A DNA stretch of 64,000 bases from Sphingomonas oleivorans (lineage in GTDB: Bacteria > Pseudomonadota > Alphaproteobacteria > Sphingomonadales > Sphingomonadaceae): the NCBI RefSeq assembly GCF_003050615.1, contig NZ_NWBU01000005.1, positions 212,933-276,932 of the forward strand, given 5' to 3'. The translations under genes were made by a program, and so were the position numbers. Within the stretch, counting starts at the first letter, position 1. Each line of letters starts with the position of its first letter. The notes below the pieces were generated by a model, which was not told the origin of the DNA, made no database searches, and saw nothing but the letters and a program-made list of their open reading frames with translations. This document shows, piece after piece, positions 25,727-35,168 of this stretch.

Positions 25727-26266
25727 TCAGCGCCTTTCGATCGGGGCCAGGCGGCCGGAGTAGCGGATGATTGGACCGAGCCAAAGCAGGTCCACCGGAA
25801 TGGCGAAAGCGAAGGCGCCGTCCTGCTGCGTCTCGATCGCGGCGCATGCGGGCCGCAGCGCGCGCGGCAGGGGCAGGCCGAGAAAGCGGAAACCGATCAG
25901 GTCGAGACGAAGCGCGCCGTCGGCCACGGACAAGCGGAAGATGTTGGTCGCCGGACCCATATGCTCGACGAGCAGCCCGTCCCTCGCCACGAGCCGGGTG
26001 GAGTAGCTGCGTTGGCCGAAGGTCCGATGCCAGTGCTCGCCGTCGCGAAGCCGCGAGAAGCGGATGAGGGTCGGCACATCTTTTCCGGCGGCTGGCAGGC
26101 GCATCATCCGGCAGAGCAGCCGGGCGAGCGGATGGCGGCTGACCCAGATATCGGCCCTGCCGGCGAGCGTGAGGTCCGCGTCCGCATCGTGGACCGCGCG
26201 CACGGCGGCCGGCAGCGCGTCCATCGCGGGGCCGAGCAGGCGGCGAAAGAGGGACGCGTTCACCAT
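25727..26266 (-). CDS. DUF4166 domain protein
   Basis: A 179-residue protein matching DUF4166 in character: N-terminal SLFRRLLGPAMDALPAAVRAVHD, central GKDVPTLIRFSRLRDGEHWHRTFG with FSTRLVARDGLLVEHMGP-like text, and C-terminal FAIPVDLLWLGPIIRYSGRL. The family often occurs with or fused to SDR-type reductases. The start at 26266 overlaps the end of the DUF2269 gene by 7 nt, which supports it over the much longer open frame. Function unknown. Confidence 0.75.
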   Translation of the reverse strand: MVNASLFRRLLGPAMDALPAAVRAVHDADADLTLAGRADIWVSRHPLARLLCRMMRLPAAGKDVPTLIRFSRLRDGEHWHRTFGQRSYSTRLVARDGLLVEHMGPATNIFRLSVADGALRLDLIGFRFLGLPLPRALRPACAAIETQQDGAFAFAIPVDLLWLGPIIRYSGRLAPIERR

Positions 26267-26748
26267 AGATCCGGCTTCGTGATCATGAGCCAGAAGATTG
26301 CGATCACGCCCAGGAAGGCGGGCCAGCCCAACCAGAACCAGATGCGCGACAGGCGGAAATAGCAAGGCGGCAGCGCTTCGCCGTCGCGGACCGCATCGGC
26401 CATCCGGCGCATCCGGATCTGGATCCACACCACCGGCAGCCAGCAGGCGCCGACCAGCAGATAAAGGAGGATGGACGCGAGCAGCCAGCTCGTGGTGAGG
26501 GGAAAGCCGGCGAGGTGGGCGAGCCAGACACCCGTCACCGGCTGCACGATCACCGCCGGGGTGGTGAACAGCCAATCGGCGAGCACCACGTTGCGGTTGA
26601 CCACCCGGCGCGCGGCGAGATCGCCCGAGCGGTTGGCCATCCAGCCGTGAAAGGCGGTGCCGAGCCCGGTACCGAACAGCAGCGTCGAGCTCAGCACATG
26701 CACGGTCTTGAGCAGCAGATAGTCAACCACGGTCGGTCTCCAGGGCAT
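26260..26748 (-). CDS. DUF2269 family membrane protein
   Basis: A membrane protein of up to 162 residues with four helices and conserved histidines in KTVHVLSSTLLFGTGLGTAFHGW and VTGVWLAHLAG, the DUF2269 pattern. The annotated start (26748) lies 26 nt inside the preceding SDR gene; GTG at 26730, giving VVDYLLLKTVHV, is an equally good start with an 8-nt overlap. It may bind haem or a quinone through its helices, but this is inference. It overlaps the genes on both sides, so the cluster is a tight operon. Confidence 0.8.
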   Translation of the reverse strand: MPWRPTVVDYLLLKTVHVLSSTLLFGTGLGTAFHGWMANRSGDLAARRVVNRNVVLADWLFTTPAVIVQPVTGVWLAHLAGFPLTTSWLLASILLYLLVGACWLPVVWIQIRMRRMADAVRDGEALPPCYFRLSRIWFWLGWPAFLGVIAIFWLMITKPDLW

Positions 26749-28021
26749 GGACGGCGAGCGTGAGGCCGAGCACGCCCAGATTCTTGACGAGGGGACCGAA
26801 GGGATCGGCCCAGAGCGCCGGAAAGCAGATTGCGAGGATCAGGCTGTAGCCGGCCATCACGAGGATCGAGATGACCGCCGCAGCGCGCAGCCGGATCCGC
26901 AACAGCAGCGCCAGCCCGATCGCGATGTCGATCAGCGCGGCGCCGCCGAGCGCGACCGGCGCGGCGGCGCCGGTGATCCCGGCCCCGGCCAGCAGGGCAA
27001 GGCTGTGCGCCCATGATGTCAGCGTAAGCGGAACGATCCCGCCAGCAAGCCAGACAAGCGCGAGCAGGCCGCGCAGCACCGGCCGGAGGGGCGCCAGGCG
27101 GGCTCCGGCAAGGTCGGTCGATGTGGCGGGCGTGCGCGCCAGGGCGCGGTCGAGCGTCGCCGGGCGGAAACCGCAAATGGCGATGAAAGGCTCGACATCG
27201 CCGACATTGCCGGCGCGCAGCATGGCCAGGCTCTCCGGCGTTACCGCGCCGAGGCCAATGCGTTGTCCCAGCCAGGCGGTTGCCGCGATGAGCCGCACCG
27301 GAACGGGCAGGAACCGCGCCGATCCCAGTCCGAGCCAGCGGCGGAAGCCGAGGGTGATCGCATCCGTCGTCATCGGCGCGGGGCCGACGGCGTCGATCCG
27401 CGTGGCGATGCGGCCGGGACGGCCGAGCAGGCGCACGATCGCCTCGACCAGATCATCGACATGGATCGGCTGGAGCAGCCAGCGGCCGGACCCGAGCCGG
27501 AACGGCAGAGGAAGGGCAGCGAGGCTCGCGAACAGGGCGGTGCTTTGCCCACCGCGCCCGACGATCAGCGACGGGCGGACTACCGCCCAGTCCATCCGCT
27601 CACCCGTCGGATCGAGGCCGGCGAGATGATCGTCGGCGGCGCGTTTCGAGCGATGATAGCGCGTCACCGCATCCTCATTGGCCCCCAGCGCCGAGATCTG
27701 GATCACGCGCCGCACGCCCGCGGCGAGGCAGGCGTCGAACAGCGCCCGGGCGCCTTTGTCGTGAACTGCCGCATAGCGCCCACCGGCATCGCGGATCAGG
27801 CCAGCGCAGTTGACCACGGCATCCACGCCGGCGAGACGCGGCAGCCATTCCGCCATGCCATCGGTCGCGAGGTCGCAAGCGAGAAAGGACAGGCCGGGCA
27901 GCAGCCGGTCGAGCCGCCGCCGGTCGCGGCCGGCGGCGCTGACGCGCACGCCGTCCGCCGCCAGCCGGCCGGCGAGATGCCGGCCGACGAAGCCGCCCGC
28001 GCCCACGATCAGGACGTGCAT
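26723..28021 (-). CDS. SDR-type NAD(P)-binding protein fused to DoxX-like domain
   Basis: A 432-residue two-part protein. Residues 1-290 are an atypical (extended) short-chain dehydrogenase: MHVLIVGAGGFVGRHLA (G-x-x-G-x-x-G), VDAVVNCAGLIRD, QISALGANEDAVTRYHRSKRAAD, where Y and K take the usual YxxxK role. Residues 305-430 hold four membrane helices of the DoxX-like type. This fusion recurs with DUF2269 and DUF4166 genes. It could deliver reducing equivalents at the membrane; substrate unknown. Confidence 0.85.
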   Translation of the reverse strand: MHVLIVGAGGFVGRHLAGRLAADGVRVSAAGRDRRRLDRLLPGLSFLACDLATDGMAEWLPRLAGVDAVVNCAGLIRDAGGRYAAVHDKGARALFDACLAAGVRRVIQISALGANEDAVTRYHRSKRAADDHLAGLDPTGERMDWAVVRPSLIVGRGGQSTALFASLAALPLPFRLGSGRWLLQPIHVDDLVEAIVRLLGRPGRIATRIDAVGPAPMTTDAITLGFRRWLGLGSARFLPVPVRLIAATAWLGQRIGLGAVTPESLAMLRAGNVGDVEPFIAICGFRPATLDRALARTPATSTDLAGARLAPLRPVLRGLLALVWLAGGIVPLTLTSWAHSLALLAGAGITGAAAPVALGGAALIDIAIGLALLLRIRLRAAAVISILVMAGYSLILAICFPALWADPFGPLVKNLGVLGLTLAVHALETDRG

Positions 28022-28033
28022 CTCAGGCCTCCC

Positions 28034-28357
28034 TCAAGCGGCCGCGCGGGGGCTGCGGCTCCACACGGCGAAGCCCATGCCGATCAGCGCGAACAGGATG
28101 CCGGTCAGCGCGCTGGCGACGGTGCCCTTCACCAGCCGCACCGGATCGGTGGCGATCGCGCCGATCGAGACGATCAGCATCGGCGTCGCCACCATCATCG
28201 CGGTCGACCAGACCGTCCAGAAACGCGAGCGCTGCTCGGTGCCGCACATTTCGCCGAGCAACACGGACAGGGGGCGCCACAGAGTCACGGCGGCAAACAG
28301 CGCCAGCAGCGCGGTCATCGAATAGGCCAGCAGCAGGGCTGCTATCGGGGTCAGCAT
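28034..28357 (-). CDS. Small membrane protein, first gene of the SDR/DUF cluster
   Basis: A 107-residue protein with three predicted helices (about 8-28, 48-66, 78-100). The start at 28357 has GGAGAC 7 nt upstream; the longer frame to 28468 would cover the divergent promoter region. No named family recognised. It precedes the SDR-DoxX gene by 12 nt and is the first gene of the leftward operon. Confidence 0.65.
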   Translation of the reverse strand: MLTPIAALLLAYSMTALLALFAAVTLWRPLSVLLGEMCGTEQRSRFWTVWSTAMMVATPMLIVSIGAIATDPVRLVKGTVASALTGILFALIGMGFAVWSRSPRAAA

Positions 28358-28376
28358 GGCAGGTCTCCTCGGTTCG

Positions 28377-28393
28377 CCACCCGGATCGGGTGG
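28377..28393. promoter_or_regulatory. Perfect palindrome between divergent operons
   Basis: CCACCCG-GAT-CGGGTGG, a 7-3-7 inverted repeat between the leftward SDR/DUF cluster (start 28357) and the histidine kinase gene (28509). It is a good candidate binding site for the response regulator encoded at 30275-31633. Confidence 0.55.
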
Positions 28394-28413
28394 TGCGAGA
28401 AGATCAATGCGAA

Positions 28414-28428
28414 TGGCATGCCAATTGC
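28414..28428 (+). promoter_or_regulatory. Sigma54-type promoter
   Basis: TGGCATG-CCAA-TTGC matches the -24/-12 consensus TGGCAYR-N4-TTGC with exact spacing, 80 bp upstream of the histidine kinase start. Because TGGCATGCCA is itself palindromic, the other strand also reads TGGCATG-CCAT-TCGC toward the leftward cluster, with one mismatch at -12. The linked response regulator is a sigma54 activator, which supports the call. Confidence 0.6.
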
Positions 28429-28508
28429 GAAAAGTGCCGGAAAACGGGCTTTCGCTAGGAATTGGCAAGGCCTTGCTGTTAACGTCGTGAACGGGAGCGG
28501 CGGAAGAG

Positions 28509-30274
28509 ATGTCAACGATGGATATAGCAACAGGTGTGGAGGCCTATGTCGGCGCGCTGGCGCTGACCGCGCTCGCCAGCCTGCTCCTAGGCGCATTCGT
28601 TGCGACGCGCGCGCGGGCGCTGCCGGGCGGCGTGCTGCTCGCCATGTTTCTCGCCGGCGTGGCCGCGTGGAGCGCGGCGCAGGCGGTGCCGGCGCTGATC
28701 GGCCCGGCGGCGGCGCCCTTCACCACCATATTGATCGCGCTTTCGCCCTTGCCCGCCGCCGCCTTCGTCCACCTCGTTTTCGCCTTTGCACTATGTGGTG
28801 CGCTGCGGCCGGTGGCTCTGGTCAGTTATGCGGTCGCGACCTTCGCCACGCTGATCGGCCTGATTTTCGGTGTGGGCGAGGTGGTGCCGTGGCACGGTTT
28901 TCCTGGCATGTTCGTGCCTTCGCCGGCAGGCTGGAGCGTGCTCGGCGTAGCGGCCGCACTGTCGGTGGCGGGGCATCTCCGACTTGCCCAGACCTGGCGC
29001 GAGCAGCAGGGACTGCACAAGCGGCAGGCGGGCGCCATGTTCGTCTCCAGCCTGATCGGCCTCGTCGCGCTGACCGGTTTCGCGTTTCCCGCGCTTGGTC
29101 TCGAATGGTATCCGTGGCCCATATTGCTGCTGCCGCTCTACTCGGTGGCATTGGTCTACGGCATCTTGCGGCACCGCTTCATGGCCGTGAACCTGTGGGC
29201 ACGGCGCGGGCTCGTCTGGCTGATGCTGGTGGCGCTGGCAGGCGCGGCGAGCGCCGCGATTGCCACGCTGCCCTTGGCGCTGGCGGGCCGCCCGGCGGGG
29301 CTGTTCGGCACTTGGTTCGCCATGGCGGTGGCGCTGGCGATCGGCATCCTCATTCTCGCGCCGCTCAAGCGGCTCGCCGACCGCATTGTCTTCCCGGGAG
29401 GCCGGGTAAGCGAGACCGACATCGCCATATGGCGCGACCGGCTCGCCGAGGCGATCGACGTGGAGGAACTGGAGCGGTTCGCAAACGATCTTCTGGCGCG
29501 TCGCCTGGCAATGCCGGCCGGAGAGGAAGGGCCTGCAATCACCGTGGCGGGCGACATGGCCGCACTGATCGGCTGGGATGACGCGCCGCCCGCAACCCGT
29601 CACCTCGCCGAGCGTTTCGCCGCGCTTGTAGGCGAAGCCGCGCGCCGTCTCGCGGCCGCCGCCAGGCTGGTGGATGCTGAGCGCGAACGGCAGCAGCAGG
29701 CGCGCCTTGTCGAGCTCGGGCAGCTTGCCGCGACGGTCGCGCACGATCTGCGCAACCCGCTCGGCATCGTGAAGATGGCCGCCACCGGCGCACCCGCCGA
29801 CGTGCGCGCCGAGATAGGCGAGCAGGTGGCGCGCATGGACCATCTCGTCGCCGACATCCTCGATTATTCGCGCGCCTGGACAGTAAGGCCCGAGCCGGTC
29901 CGCCTCACCGAGCTCGTCGGCCATGCCGGCGTCGAGGCGGACGTGCCCGACGACCTCATGGTGATGGCGGATCGCAGGGCGATCGCGCGCGTTCTCGCCA
30001 ATCTGATCGACAATGGCCGCGCGCTTGGCTCGCGGGTGGCGGTGATCGCCAAACCTGGCCCGGCCGTTACGCTCGACGTCTGTGATGACGGCCCCGGCGT
30101 CCCGCCGGAGATCGCCGACAGCCTGTTCCGTCCCTTCGTTTCGCGCCGGCAGGGTGGCACCGGGCTCGGCCTCGCCATCGTCCAGCGGATCATGGAGGCG
30201 CATGGCGGCTCGGTCACCCTCGCCCAGCGGCCCGGCTGGTCGACCTGTTTCCGGCTTACCTTTGGAGACCCCAG

Positions 30275-30278
<4 letters not shown>
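28509..30278 (+). CDS. Membrane sensor histidine kinase
   Basis: A 589-residue sensor kinase. Residues 1-290 hold about eight membrane helices, a 7TM-like sensor with no large periplasmic loop, followed by a linker (about 300-385) and the transmitter: H box ATVAHDLRNPLGIV with His412, N box LANLIDNGRA, G1 DDGPGVPPEIADS and G2 GGTGLGLAIVQRI. Its stop overlaps the response regulator start by 4 nt (ATGA), so the two form a coupled pair. It probably senses a membrane-linked signal such as redox state or a lipid; the divergent redox-like cluster is the likeliest target. Confidence 0.9.
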
Positions 30279-31633
<1,355 letters not shown>

Positions 31634-31682
31634 TGTGGAGGCCGCTGCCGCTATGTCCGCTCATTGTTGTCCCGGCCGGGAA

Positions 31683-31757
31683 GCGGGCAGTCCGGAAACG
31701 GCCGGTTTCGCTGCGCATGGTCGAACGATAGTTGTTCGACGCCTGCCCCTCCCCTAC
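31683..31757 (-). pseudogene. Fragment of GH92 gene 3' end (copy 1)
   Basis: Read on the minus strand this piece encodes [15 protein letters not shown] and then SETGRF, matching the tail of the GH92 gene at 35169-37277 (SRGGSGIENISFDHA ... SETGR-stop) with about 100 nt deleted between the two blocks. An 18-bp stretch (31713-31730) is identical to 35282-35299. It abuts the aminotransferase fragment. Confidence 0.65.
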
Positions 31758-31958
31758 TGGAGCCTGGAATTCTCCAAGCAACTGCTCACCCATGCCAAGG
31801 TCGCTGTCGCGGCCGGTGTCGGCTATGGCGAGAAGGGCGAAGGGTTTGTCCGCATCGCCTTGGTCGAGAACGAACACCGCATCCGTCAGGCGGCGCGAAG
31901 CGTGAAGCGCTATCTTCAGTCGATGGGTGTCAACATGCCCTCGGGTAAGGGCGATTGA
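31758..31958 (+). pseudogene. Aminotransferase (class I/II, AlaC-like) C-terminal fragment
   Basis: About 66 codons ending in a normal stop: [48 protein letters not shown] is the C-terminal small domain of alanine/LL-diaminopimelate-type aminotransferases, with the substrate-binding Arg in [10 protein letters not shown]. The first five sixths of the gene, including the PLP lysine, are gone. It is followed after 1 nt by the start of a dapA-like gene, which suggests a former two-gene operon. Confidence 0.75.
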
Positions 31959-31959
31959 C

Positions 31960-32014
31960 ATGCCGCTGTTCGAAGGCCTCGCGGCCTTCCCGATCACACC
32001 GGCTGACCGTCGGA
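31960..32014 (+). pseudogene. dapA-like gene, 5' fragment
   Basis: ATG at 31960 begins MPLFEGLAAFPITPADRR, the N-terminus of a dihydrodipicolinate synthase/N-acetylneuraminate lyase family protein (the G-x-x-x-A-x-x-T-P region). Similarity stops after about 18 codons, just before the ddl gene. A middle piece of the same kind of gene appears at 33663. Confidence 0.7.
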
Positions 32015-32039
32015 GAACTTGGCCCCAAAGCCGCAGCAA

Positions 32040-33116
32040 TCACCCTGATCGGCTAGCACGCGCCAGCCCATGCGCTACCAACCGGTCTATGACTTCGGGA
32101 TAAGCAACGCCGCTGGCCGCCATCACCTTGGAATACATGCTGATGTCGGTAAAGCCGGGGATGGTATTGAGTTCGTTGACGAGGATGCGCATCTCCGCGG
32201 TGACGAAGAAATCGGCGCGGGCCATGCCATCGCAGCCGAGCGCGCGGAAGGCCTTTCCCGCCATATCGCGCATCCGGCTCTCCACCTCCTCGGGGAGCTC
32301 CGCCGGCACCTTCAACGCCGCGCCGTTCTCGTCGATATATTTCGCGTCATAGCTGTAGAAGCCGTGGCTCTCGGCTGGCACGATCTCGCCGGGACGGGAA
32401 ATGAAGAGGCCACCTTCGGGATCTTCCAAAACGGCGCACTCGATCTCACGGCCCATGATGAATTCTTCGACGAGGAGCTTGCGGTCGTGTTTGAAGCCTT
32501 CAGCGAGCGCCGTCTCGTAATCCCGCTTCGTCGCGACCTTGCTGACGCCGACGGAAGAGCCCTGCCGCGCCGGCTTGACGAAAACAGGCAGGCCGAGCTT
32601 GCTTTCGATCTCCGCGAAGGCCGGCGCGGCGCCGTGGTGGATCGTGACTGATCGTGCGGCGGCCAAGCCGGCCTCATTGAAGAGCCGTTTGGCGATGTCC
32701 TTGTCGAGCGCTATTGCGGACCCGAGAATGCCGCAGCCGACGAGCGGCACGCCAGCCACCTCCGCGAGCCCCTGCACTGATCCGTCCTCGCCGTGGAGAC
32801 CGTGCAGCACCGGAAAGAGGATACAGACCTTGGGCAGCTCATAGGGAGCACCATCGGCCGGGATTGCCATCATCCGTCCTCCTCCGCCCGGCACGAAGCA
32901 GACTTCCGTTCCGCCCGAGGGTTTTGCCAGCTTTCCATCTTCGAAGCTGCCCAACAGCCATTGTCCCTCGCGCGTGACGAAGACGGGAACGGCCTCATAT
33001 TTCGCGGGGTCCAGCGCACGCATGACATTGGTTGCCGAAAGAACTGAGACGTCATGTTCGGCGGAGCGTCCCCCGAAGAGTATGACAATGCGCAGCTTGT
33101 CTGAAGAAGTTCCCAC
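32040..33116 (-). CDS. ddl: D-alanine--D-alanine ligase
   Basis: A 358-residue ATP-grasp ligase that joins two D-Ala for peptidoglycan. Blocks seen: VILFGGRSAEHDVSVLSA, FPVLHGLHGEDGSVQGL, GSAIALDKDIAKRL, FVKPARQGSSVGVSKV, EEFIMGREIECAVLE, SHGFYSYDAKYID (D-Ala-type omega loop) and RADFFVT with VNELNTIPGFT. GTG at 33116 is preferred to TTG at 33128 because TTTGGAG lies 5-6 nt before it. The gene is intact but lies inside a dapA-like locus split in two; sphingomonads normally also carry a ddl in the cell-division cluster, so this is probably an extra copy. Confidence 0.9.
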   Translation of the reverse strand: MGTSSDKLRIVILFGGRSAEHDVSVLSATNVMRALDPAKYEAVPVFVTREGQWLLGSFEDGKLAKPSGGTEVCFVPGGGGRMMAIPADGAPYELPKVCILFPVLHGLHGEDGSVQGLAEVAGVPLVGCGILGSAIALDKDIAKRLFNEAGLAAARSVTIHHGAAPAFAEIESKLGLPVFVKPARQGSSVGVSKVATKRDYETALAEGFKHDRKLLVEEFIMGREIECAVLEDPEGGLFISRPGEIVPAESHGFYSYDAKYIDENGAALKVPAELPEEVESRMRDMAGKAFRALGCDGMARADFFVTAEMRILVNELNTIPGFTDISMYSKVMAASGVAYPEVIDRLVAHGLARASRSG

Positions 33117-33601
33117 GAAATACTCCAAAGGTTCATGTTTTGACAGGGGTAGCAGCTCACAGCGATGCCGCGATTTGCGAGAAGCTTAAAGACCGCTCGA
33201 CCTCCGCGTTTAGGTTAGTGCTACGGTATGTTGATTGTGATGGCTGCCCACCCTTCCGCGACGTCCTTACAACCCGCTTCTGTCAGCCCACTCCCGAGGC
33301 CAACCAAGTCTATACTGTGTTTGCTCACCGGTTCACCGCGTGGAACGACGTGTAGCTTGCGCTACGTGCAAATTGATCACCGTCTCTCCTTGTTCGAAAC
33401 GCAAGGAGATCAGGATGACGATCGATCGATACCGTATTTTTATGCCTGTGCCTCCTCGATGTTCGAGGACCATCTCGTCGCCTTTGTCGACGAGATGGTC
33501 GAACTCGATCATGCGGAGAGCACGGTCAAAATCTATCTGAGCTGCATAACCGATGCCGCCAAGGCAATGCGTGCTGCAGAAGCCGCGGCATGCGATTCGA
33601 C

Positions 33602-33662
33602 GCCCGACCCTCCCCTGCTGCCGGTCCGTCTTATGGTTATGGCCTTTGCGCCGGGGACGAGG
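33602..33662 (-). repeat. 61-bp copy of GH92 gene 3' end (copy 2)
   Basis: Identical to 35310-35370 inside the GH92 gene except for one base. On the minus strand it encodes LVPGAKAITIRRTGSRGGSG. It directly abuts the dapA-like fragment that begins at 33663. Confidence 0.9.
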
Positions 33663-33850
33663 GGGCGGACGCGCTGGTCCTCGCACCTATGTCCTACACG
33701 CCGCTGACGCAGGAGGAAGCCTATCAGCATGACCGCGCGGTGGCGGGCGCAACCGGCCTGCCGCTGTGCATCTGCAACAATCCGAGCGACCCATTTCACC
33801 TTTGGTGCGGCGCTTCTCGCCCGCCTTGCCGATATTCCGAATATCGCGGC
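33663..33850 (+). pseudogene. dapA-like gene, middle fragment
   Basis: GADALVLAPMSYTPLTQEE, then YQHDRAVAGATGLPLCICNN, then (after a frameshift near 33785) THFTFGAALLARLADIPNIA. This is the region around the Schiff-base strand of dihydrodipicolinate synthase family enzymes. Neither the 5' part nor the lysine-bearing end is present. It is probably the continuation of the fragment at 31960-32014, now separated by 1.65 kb. Confidence 0.75.
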
Positions 33851-34100
33851 GTTGACCGCCGGCGCGTGGCCAAAGCCTTTTGGGCTTGTTCTGATGAGCG
33901 CGCGAAGTGACTTAAGCCCCCCGATCGTGGAACCGAGGCGCCATAGCGGACAGGCTGAATCCACCCCGTCCAACCATTACTGATTCCGTGAGCCTGGCGA
34001 GCATAAAAGGACGCATGAGGGTGGCTTGCGGACCGCCGGCTTGCGGGCAAAACAATCCGAGAGCGGCCTTTAGTGCGGCACGCGATTGTTGCATTCTGCC

Positions 34101-34343
34101 CTACTGAGCCGCGCCGACCACCAGATGCGTTATGCGTTCATGGGCGTCCGTCAGGTGGAAGCCATGTTCGTCGATATCGTGCAGACAGCTGTTAACATCG
34201 ACGCCTGCATGAGGCTCATCCCTGTGCATCTCGGTGGACTTGAACGGCGTCCAAGGGCCACGGCTTTCGGGAAGATTGGCTGCATCCTCGGCTCGTGTAA
34301 AACCGAACACGCGTCCCGGGCCTCTGAAAATATAAACTTGCAT
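34101..34343 (-). CDS. Small conserved protein of unknown function
   Basis: An 80-residue soluble protein beginning MQVYIFRGPGRVFGFT and rich in charged residues, with no membrane segment. GGAGGG lies 5 nt before ATG 34343. I believe it is a conserved sphingomonad hypothetical but cannot name a function. It is divergent from a TetR regulator with a perfect palindrome in between, so the TetR protein probably represses it. Confidence 0.65.
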   Translation of the reverse strand: MQVYIFRGPGRVFGFTRAEDAANLPESRGPWTPFKSTEMHRDEPHAGVDVNSCLHDIDEHGFHLTDAHERITHLVVGAAQ

Positions 34344-34381
34344 CACGTCCCTCCGCTTCAGCTTTTCAACGACGGCCTTGA

Positions 34382-34400
34382 ACTTTACATGCTGTAAAGT
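34382..34400. promoter_or_regulatory. TetR operator
   Basis: ACTTTACA-TGC-TGTAAAGT, a perfect 8-3-8 palindrome in the 85-bp divergent intergenic region between the small gene (start 34343) and the TetR gene (start 34429). Size and symmetry are typical of TetR-family sites. A partial half-site GTTTACA lies at 34420-34426. Confidence 0.75.
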
Positions 34401-34428
34401 CGCAATCAGATGGCCTGGAGTTTACACC

Positions 34429-35016
34429 GTGTCAAGTGAGGAAGTCACAACCCGATCGCGCATCTTGCAAGCGACGCTCTCTTTGATCGAGCGCGGGAAC
34501 GTGGCGATCAGCATGAGCACCATCGCCAAGGAAGCCGGGCTGTCGCGTCAGGCGCTATACCTCACTTTCGCGGACAAAGCCGATCTGTTCATTGCGGCGC
34601 TCCGATTTGCCGATGGTCGGCGCGGCATAGTTCAGGAGCAGGCATGCATCCGAGCGGCAAAGACCGGCACCGACGCATTGGTGGCGATCGTCGATCTCCA
34701 GGCGCGGCTCAGCCCTGCCTACAAGCGCTTGGCCGACGCGTTCGAGTTGCTGCGCCGCCAGGATGCCGCTGCCGAAAAGGCTTGGCAGGATCGACAGCAA
34801 GACCGATTGGAGGGCTGCCGCATCGTGGCAGCCCGCATTTCTGCTGAGGGCGATCTCCGAGCCGATCTCACCGTTGAGGCTGCTGCTGATCTCATCTGGT
34901 CGACGACGTCATCGACAGTTTGGGACGATCTTGTAGTGAAGCGCGGGTGGAACGAGATGAACTACCGCACGCACTTGGTTGAGCTGCTGCTTTCCTGGCT
35001 GAAAGGAAGCAGCTGA
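34429..35016 (+). CDS. TetR/AcrR family transcriptional regulator
   Basis: A 195-residue TetR repressor. The N-terminal HTH is ISMSTIAKEAGLSRQALYLTFADKADLF (residues about 27-54), followed by an all-helical ligand-binding domain with no recognisable specificity. The start is GTG at 34429, with GGAG 8 nt upstream; the longer frame from 34378 would run through the operator. It is likely autoregulated through the ACTTTACA palindrome. Confidence 0.88.
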   Translation: MSSEEVTTRSRILQATLSLIERGNVAISMSTIAKEAGLSRQALYLTFADKADLFIAALRFADGRRGIVQEQACIRAAKTGTDALVAIVDLQARLSPAYKRLADAFELLRRQDAAAEKAWQDRQQDRLEGCRIVAARISAEGDLRADLTVEAAADLIWSTTSSTVWDDLVVKRGWNEMNYRTHLVELLLSWLKGSS

Positions 35017-35168
35017 CCCGCGATGCGAACGACCGCATGTAGGCACGGGAGCAATCGAGATCTTCGTGCCTGCATTGGTCGTGAGCGGTCGGGTCGTGAG
35101 CGGTCGGGCGGCAGCAAGCTGAACGGAGGATCGCTTTCCTCGGCTTCCGCCCGAAAGCTGCCGGACCG

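Larger units (their letters stand above)
33117..34100. other. Scrambled region between ddl and the small conserved gene
   Basis: No intact gene is supported across this roughly 1-kb stretch. It holds the second GH92 tail copy (33602-33662) and the dapA-like middle fragment (33663-33850). Between 33400 and 33600 one frame reads MFEDHLVAFVDEMVELDHAESTVKIYLS-like text, faintly reminiscent of the N-terminal domain of tyrosine recombinases, but nothing catalytic follows. An inverted repeat GTAGC-TTGC-GCTAC is at 33353-33366. A 60-codon minus-strand frame at 33912-34094 is unrecognised. Confidence 0.45.

Noticed and set aside
25615-25847. Minus-strand frame that could extend the DCC gene upstream
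   Set aside because: It is in a different frame from the DCC protein, overlaps the end of DUF4166, and shows no family similarity.
28457-28471. Second sigma54-like site TTGGCAAGGCCTTGC
   Set aside because: The GG-GC distance is one base too short for a functional -24/-12 promoter.
27263-29581. Plus-strand 772-codon open frame across SDR and kinase genes
   Set aside because: Runs through the divergent promoter region and antisense to clear genes; not a protein.
33400-33600. Possible tyrosine recombinase N-terminal domain
   Set aside because: Similarity is only a vague helical pattern; no catalytic R-H-R-Y domain follows.
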